From positions 1 through 64,000 of the forward strand of contig CABIXN010000001.1 in the NCBI GenBank assembly GCA_902362715.1: a stretch of DNA of 64,000 nucleotides, read 5' to 3'. Positions 61,817 to 64,000 of this stretch are shown one piece after another. The first letter of the stretch is position 1; every line of letters begins with the position of its first letter. This stretch comes from Lachnospiraceae bacterium (GTDB lineage: Bacteria > Bacillota > Clostridia > Lachnospirales > Lachnospiraceae). The notes beneath the pieces are model-generated. The model was not told the DNA's origin. It saw nothing but the letters and a program-made list of their open reading frames with translations, and did no database searches. A program made the translations under genes and the position numbers.

Positions 61817-62917
61817 ATGAAATTAGGAATCGTGGGACTTCCCAATGTGGGGAAAAGCACCCTTTTTAATTCTCTGACAAAAGCGGGAGCAGAGTCAGCC
61901 AATTATCCGTTCTGTACCATTGATCCCAATGTAGGGATTGTGGCGGTACCGGATGAGCGTCTAAAGCTGCTGGGAGATATGTATCATTCCAAAAAGGTGA
62001 CGCCGGCTGTGATTGAGTTTGTTGATATTGCAGGTCTTGTAAAAGGAGCCAGCAAGGGAGAGGGGCTGGGAAACCAGTTTCTTGCAAATATCCGTGAAGT
62101 GGATGCTATTGTACATGTAGTAAGATGTTTTGAAGATACCAATGTAGTACATGTGGACGGGAGCATTGATCCGGCAAGAGATATAGAGACCATTAACTTG
62201 GAACTGATTTTTTCAGATCTTGAGATTTTGGAACGAAGAATTGCAAAAACAGCTAAAGGCGCCAGAATGGATAAAAAGCTTGCTAAGGAACTGGCGCTGC
62301 TTGAGAGCATAAAGACACATCTAGAAGACGGAAAGCCTGCTAAGACGTATGAGGTCAGTGAGGATGAAGATGAGCAGGAATGGTTTGCTTCTTATAATCT
62401 TCTGACCGCAAAGCCTGTTATTTATGCGGCAAATGTAACAGAGGATGATCTTGCGGATGACGGAGCCGGGAATACACATGTGCAGGCAGTCCGGGAGCTG
62501 GCAGCCGGGGAAGGCTCCGGTGTTTTTGTAATCTGCGCGCAGATCGAGCAGGAGATTGCAGAGCTTGACGAGGATGAGAAAGCCATGTTTCTGGAGGATC
62601 TTGGGCTCTCGCAGTCAGGGCTTGAGAAGCTGATTCAGGCAAGCTACAGCCTCCTTGGACTGATGAGTTACCTGACAGCCGGTGAGGATGAGACCAGAGC
62701 CTGGACTATTAAAAAGGGAACAAAAGCGCCTCAGGCGGCGGGAAAGATTCATACTGATTTTGAGCGGGGATTTATCCGCGCAGAAGTGGTGAATTATAAA
62801 GACCTGCTGGAGTGGGGAAGTCTGGCTGCAGCCAGAGAAAAAGGTCTGGTTGGACTGGAAGGAAAGGAATATGTTGTGCAGGACGGGGATGTAATTCTGT
62901 TCCGTTTTAACGTGTAG
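61817..62917 (+). CDS. ychF: Redox-regulated ATPase YchF
   Basis: A 366-residue P-loop protein of the Obg family that prefers ATP. G1 GLPNVGKSTLF, switch FVDIAGLVKGASKGEGLG, a coiled-coil region and a C-terminal TGS domain are all intact. AAAGGAG precedes ATG 61817. Confidence 0.95.
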   Translation: MKLGIVGLPNVGKSTLFNSLTKAGAESANYPFCTIDPNVGIVAVPDERLKLLGDMYHSKKVTPAVIEFVDIAGLVKGASKGEGLGNQFLANIREVDAIVHVVRCFEDTNVVHVDGSIDPARDIETINLELIFSDLEILERRIAKTAKGARMDKKLAKELALLESIKTHLEDGKPAKTYEVSEDEDEQEWFASYNLLTAKPVIYAANVTEDDLADDGAGNTHVQAVRELAAGEGSGVFVICAQIEQEIAELDEDEKAMFLEDLGLSQSGLEKLIQASYSLLGLMSYLTAGEDETRAWTIKKGTKAPQAAGKIHTDFERGFIRAEVVNYKDLLEWGSLAAAREKGLVGLEGKEYVVQDGDVILFRFNV

Positions 62918-62949
62918 TATCATATAATAATAAAAAACGGCGGTTTTTT

Positions 62950-63204
62950 ATGCGATTATGTGAGTTTCATAACAAAGAAGTAGTAAATGTAAAAGACTGC
63001 AAAAATCTTGGCTGCGTGGACGACCTGGAGTTTGATGAATGTACAGGCAAGATTTATGCTATGGTGATCCGGGGGCCGGCCCGGTGGTTCGGAATGTTTG
63101 GAAGAGACTGCGAATATGTCATTGGATGGGATAAGATAGTAAAAATCGGTCCGGATATTATTCTGGTGGATGTATGTCTTGAAAAAGTCAGGTGCAGGAT
63201 GTAA
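62950..63204 (+). CDS. ylmC: YlmC/YmxH-like PRC-barrel protein
   Basis: An 84-residue single-domain PRC-barrel protein, found next to sporulation or housekeeping genes in Firmicutes; function unknown. The start is supported by CGGCGGTT upstream of ATG 62950. It begins 32 bases after ychF. Confidence 0.85.
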   Translation: MRLCEFHNKEVVNVKDCKNLGCVDDLEFDECTGKIYAMVIRGPARWFGMFGRDCEYVIGWDKIVKIGPDIILVDVCLEKVRCRM

Positions 63205-63240
63205 AATGAACTTAATAGTAAGGTACAGGAGGATAACCAG

Positions 63241-63693
63241 ATGAAGTGTCCGTTTTGCAGCAATGATAACACAAGAGTCATTGATTCTAGGCCGGCTGAT
63301 GACAATTATTCTATTCGCCGCAGAAGACTGTGCGATGAATGTGGAAAACGTTTTACTACATATGAAAAAGTGGAAACCATTCCGTTAATTGTCATTAAGA
63401 AAGATGACAACAGAGAGCAGTATGACCGGGCAAAGTTAGAAGCCGGGGTTTTGCGGGCCTGCCATAAGCGTCCGGTTTCTGTCAAACAGATCAGCCAGCT
63501 GATTGATGATGTGGAAGTGGAGATTTTTAACAGAGAAGAAAAAGAGATTCCAAGTAATGTCATTGGTGAGATGGTAATGGACAAATTAAAGGATATTGAT
63601 GCAGTAGCGTATGTCAGATTTGCGTCAGTTTACCGGGAGTTTAAGGACGTGAATACCTTTATGAATGAATTAAAGAAAATGCTGAACCAATAG
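63241..63693 (+). CDS. nrdR: Transcriptional repressor NrdR
   Basis: A 150-residue repressor of ribonucleotide reductase genes. The zinc ribbon has CPFC and CDEC; the ATP-cone domain (about 45-135) holds the nucleotide. GGAGGATAAC precedes ATG 63241. No nrd operon is in the window. Confidence 0.95.
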   Translation: MKCPFCSNDNTRVIDSRPADDNYSIRRRRLCDECGKRFTTYEKVETIPLIVIKKDDNREQYDRAKLEAGVLRACHKRPVSVKQISQLIDDVEVEIFNREEKEIPSNVIGEMVMDKLKDIDAVAYVRFASVYREFKDVNTFMNELKKMLNQ

Positions 63694-63705
63694 ATTTGTT
63701 TCGTG

Positions 63706-63743
63706 TAGCCTAAGCAGATACCATAGGGTGTCTGTTTAGGCTA
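63706..63743. terminator. Hairpin between nrdR and yqeG
   Basis: AGCCTAAGCAGATACC pairs with GGTGTCTGTTTAGGCT around ATAG. No T-run follows on either strand, so it may be an mRNA structure rather than a terminator. Confidence 0.45.
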
Positions 63744-63792
63744 AATCTATGAAAAAAACCATAAGAGAGGAAAGAACGTTAAAAATAAGCGT

Positions 63793-64000
63793 ATGGGATT
63801 TGAAAAGTTTTATCCGGATATGTATATTGAATCTGTATACAAGATTAATTTTGACCGGCTGTATGAGGACGGATTCCGGGGATTGATTTTTGATATTGAT
63901 AATACACTGGTAACTCATGGGGCACCAGCAGATGACCGTGCAAAAAAGTTGTTTTTGCATTTAAAAGAGCTTGGATTTTGCTGCTGCCTGCTTTCTAATA
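63793..64000 (+). CDS. yqeG: YqeG-family HAD phosphatase (5' part)
   Basis: The first 69 codons of a gene cut by the window end. The HAD motif I reads FDIDNTLV near residue 35, as in YqeG. ATG 63793 lacks a well-placed ribosome site (GAGAGGAAAG lies about 20 bases away), so the start could be elsewhere; no better in-frame start is seen. Confidence 0.8.
   Translation, partial: MGFEKFYPDMYIESVYKINFDRLYEDGFRGLIFDIDNTLVTHGAPADDRAKKLFLHLKELGFCCCLLSN

Noticed and set aside
1..64000. CRISPR array, prophage or integron
   Set aside because: No spaced repeat array, integrase, terminase or att-like pairs were seen; the only mobile-type gene is the lone Rpn nuclease.

Overview
The window looks like a chromosome segment from an anaerobic, low-to-mid G+C Gram-positive bacterium of the class Clostridia, most likely a gut-type Lachnospiraceae. 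The reasons are AGGAGG-type ribosome sites almost everywhere, lipobox substrate-binding proteins, a pyrB-pyrI pair, and a priA-def-fmt-rsmB-rlmN-prpC-prkC-rsgA-rpe-thiN housekeeping block in the usual Firmicutes order. Species cannot be fixed from the sequence alone.

Layout. 1-460: the 3' end of a 23S rRNA gene, a repeat-bearing spacer without a visible 5S gene, and tRNA-Trp. 0.6-2.7 kb: a LytS-like histidine kinase and its response regulator. 3.4-5.7 kb: a molybdenum-cofactor operon (Mog/MoeA-like protein, an unknown protein, moaC, MOSC protein). 6.1-6.9 kb: an Rpn-type nuclease gene. 7.0-24.6 kb: the most distinctive part, an aromatic-degradation island. It holds an SSS-family symporter with two mini membrane proteins, a LysR regulator, both subunits of a pyrogallol-phloroglucinol transhydroxylase (athL, athS), a flavoprotein, moeA, moaA, a GntR regulator, a gene split by an in-frame TAG, two MerR-type regulators, ubiX, a gallate/protocatechuate-type UbiD decarboxylase, and a DASS-type anion transporter. 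Together these can be read as gallate uptake, decarboxylation to pyrogallol, and conversion to phloroglucinol, with local supply of the molybdenum cofactor the transhydroxylase needs. The later steps (phloroglucinol reductase and beyond) are not in the window.

The island seems to be tied together by regulation. Four promoters (symporter, athLS, merR2-ubiX, ubiD) have a 19-bp spacer containing a GTATA-N5-TATAC-like dyad, the geometry of promoters activated by MerR-family proteins, and two MerR paralogues lie inside the island.

25-49.7 kb: transport and metabolism. A five-gene Liv-type ABC importer, apt, a BMP-type nucleoside ABC importer, an MtmB-like methyltransferase that has leucine where the archaeal enzyme has pyrrolysine, a ferredoxin-fused aldo/keto reductase, greA, a His-rich CsoR-type regulator, a LysR regulator divergent from a heterodimeric ABC exporter, pyrBI, and a ribose-type ABC importer. 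49.9-64 kb: housekeeping genes for translation, replication restart, Ser/Thr phosphorylation, thiamine and nucleotide control, ending in a truncated yqeG.

The points most worth a second look are the gallate/transhydroxylase island with its MerR promoter set, the pyrrolysine-less MtmB homologue, the mini membrane proteins behind the symporter, and the TAG-interrupted frame at 17.5 kb.
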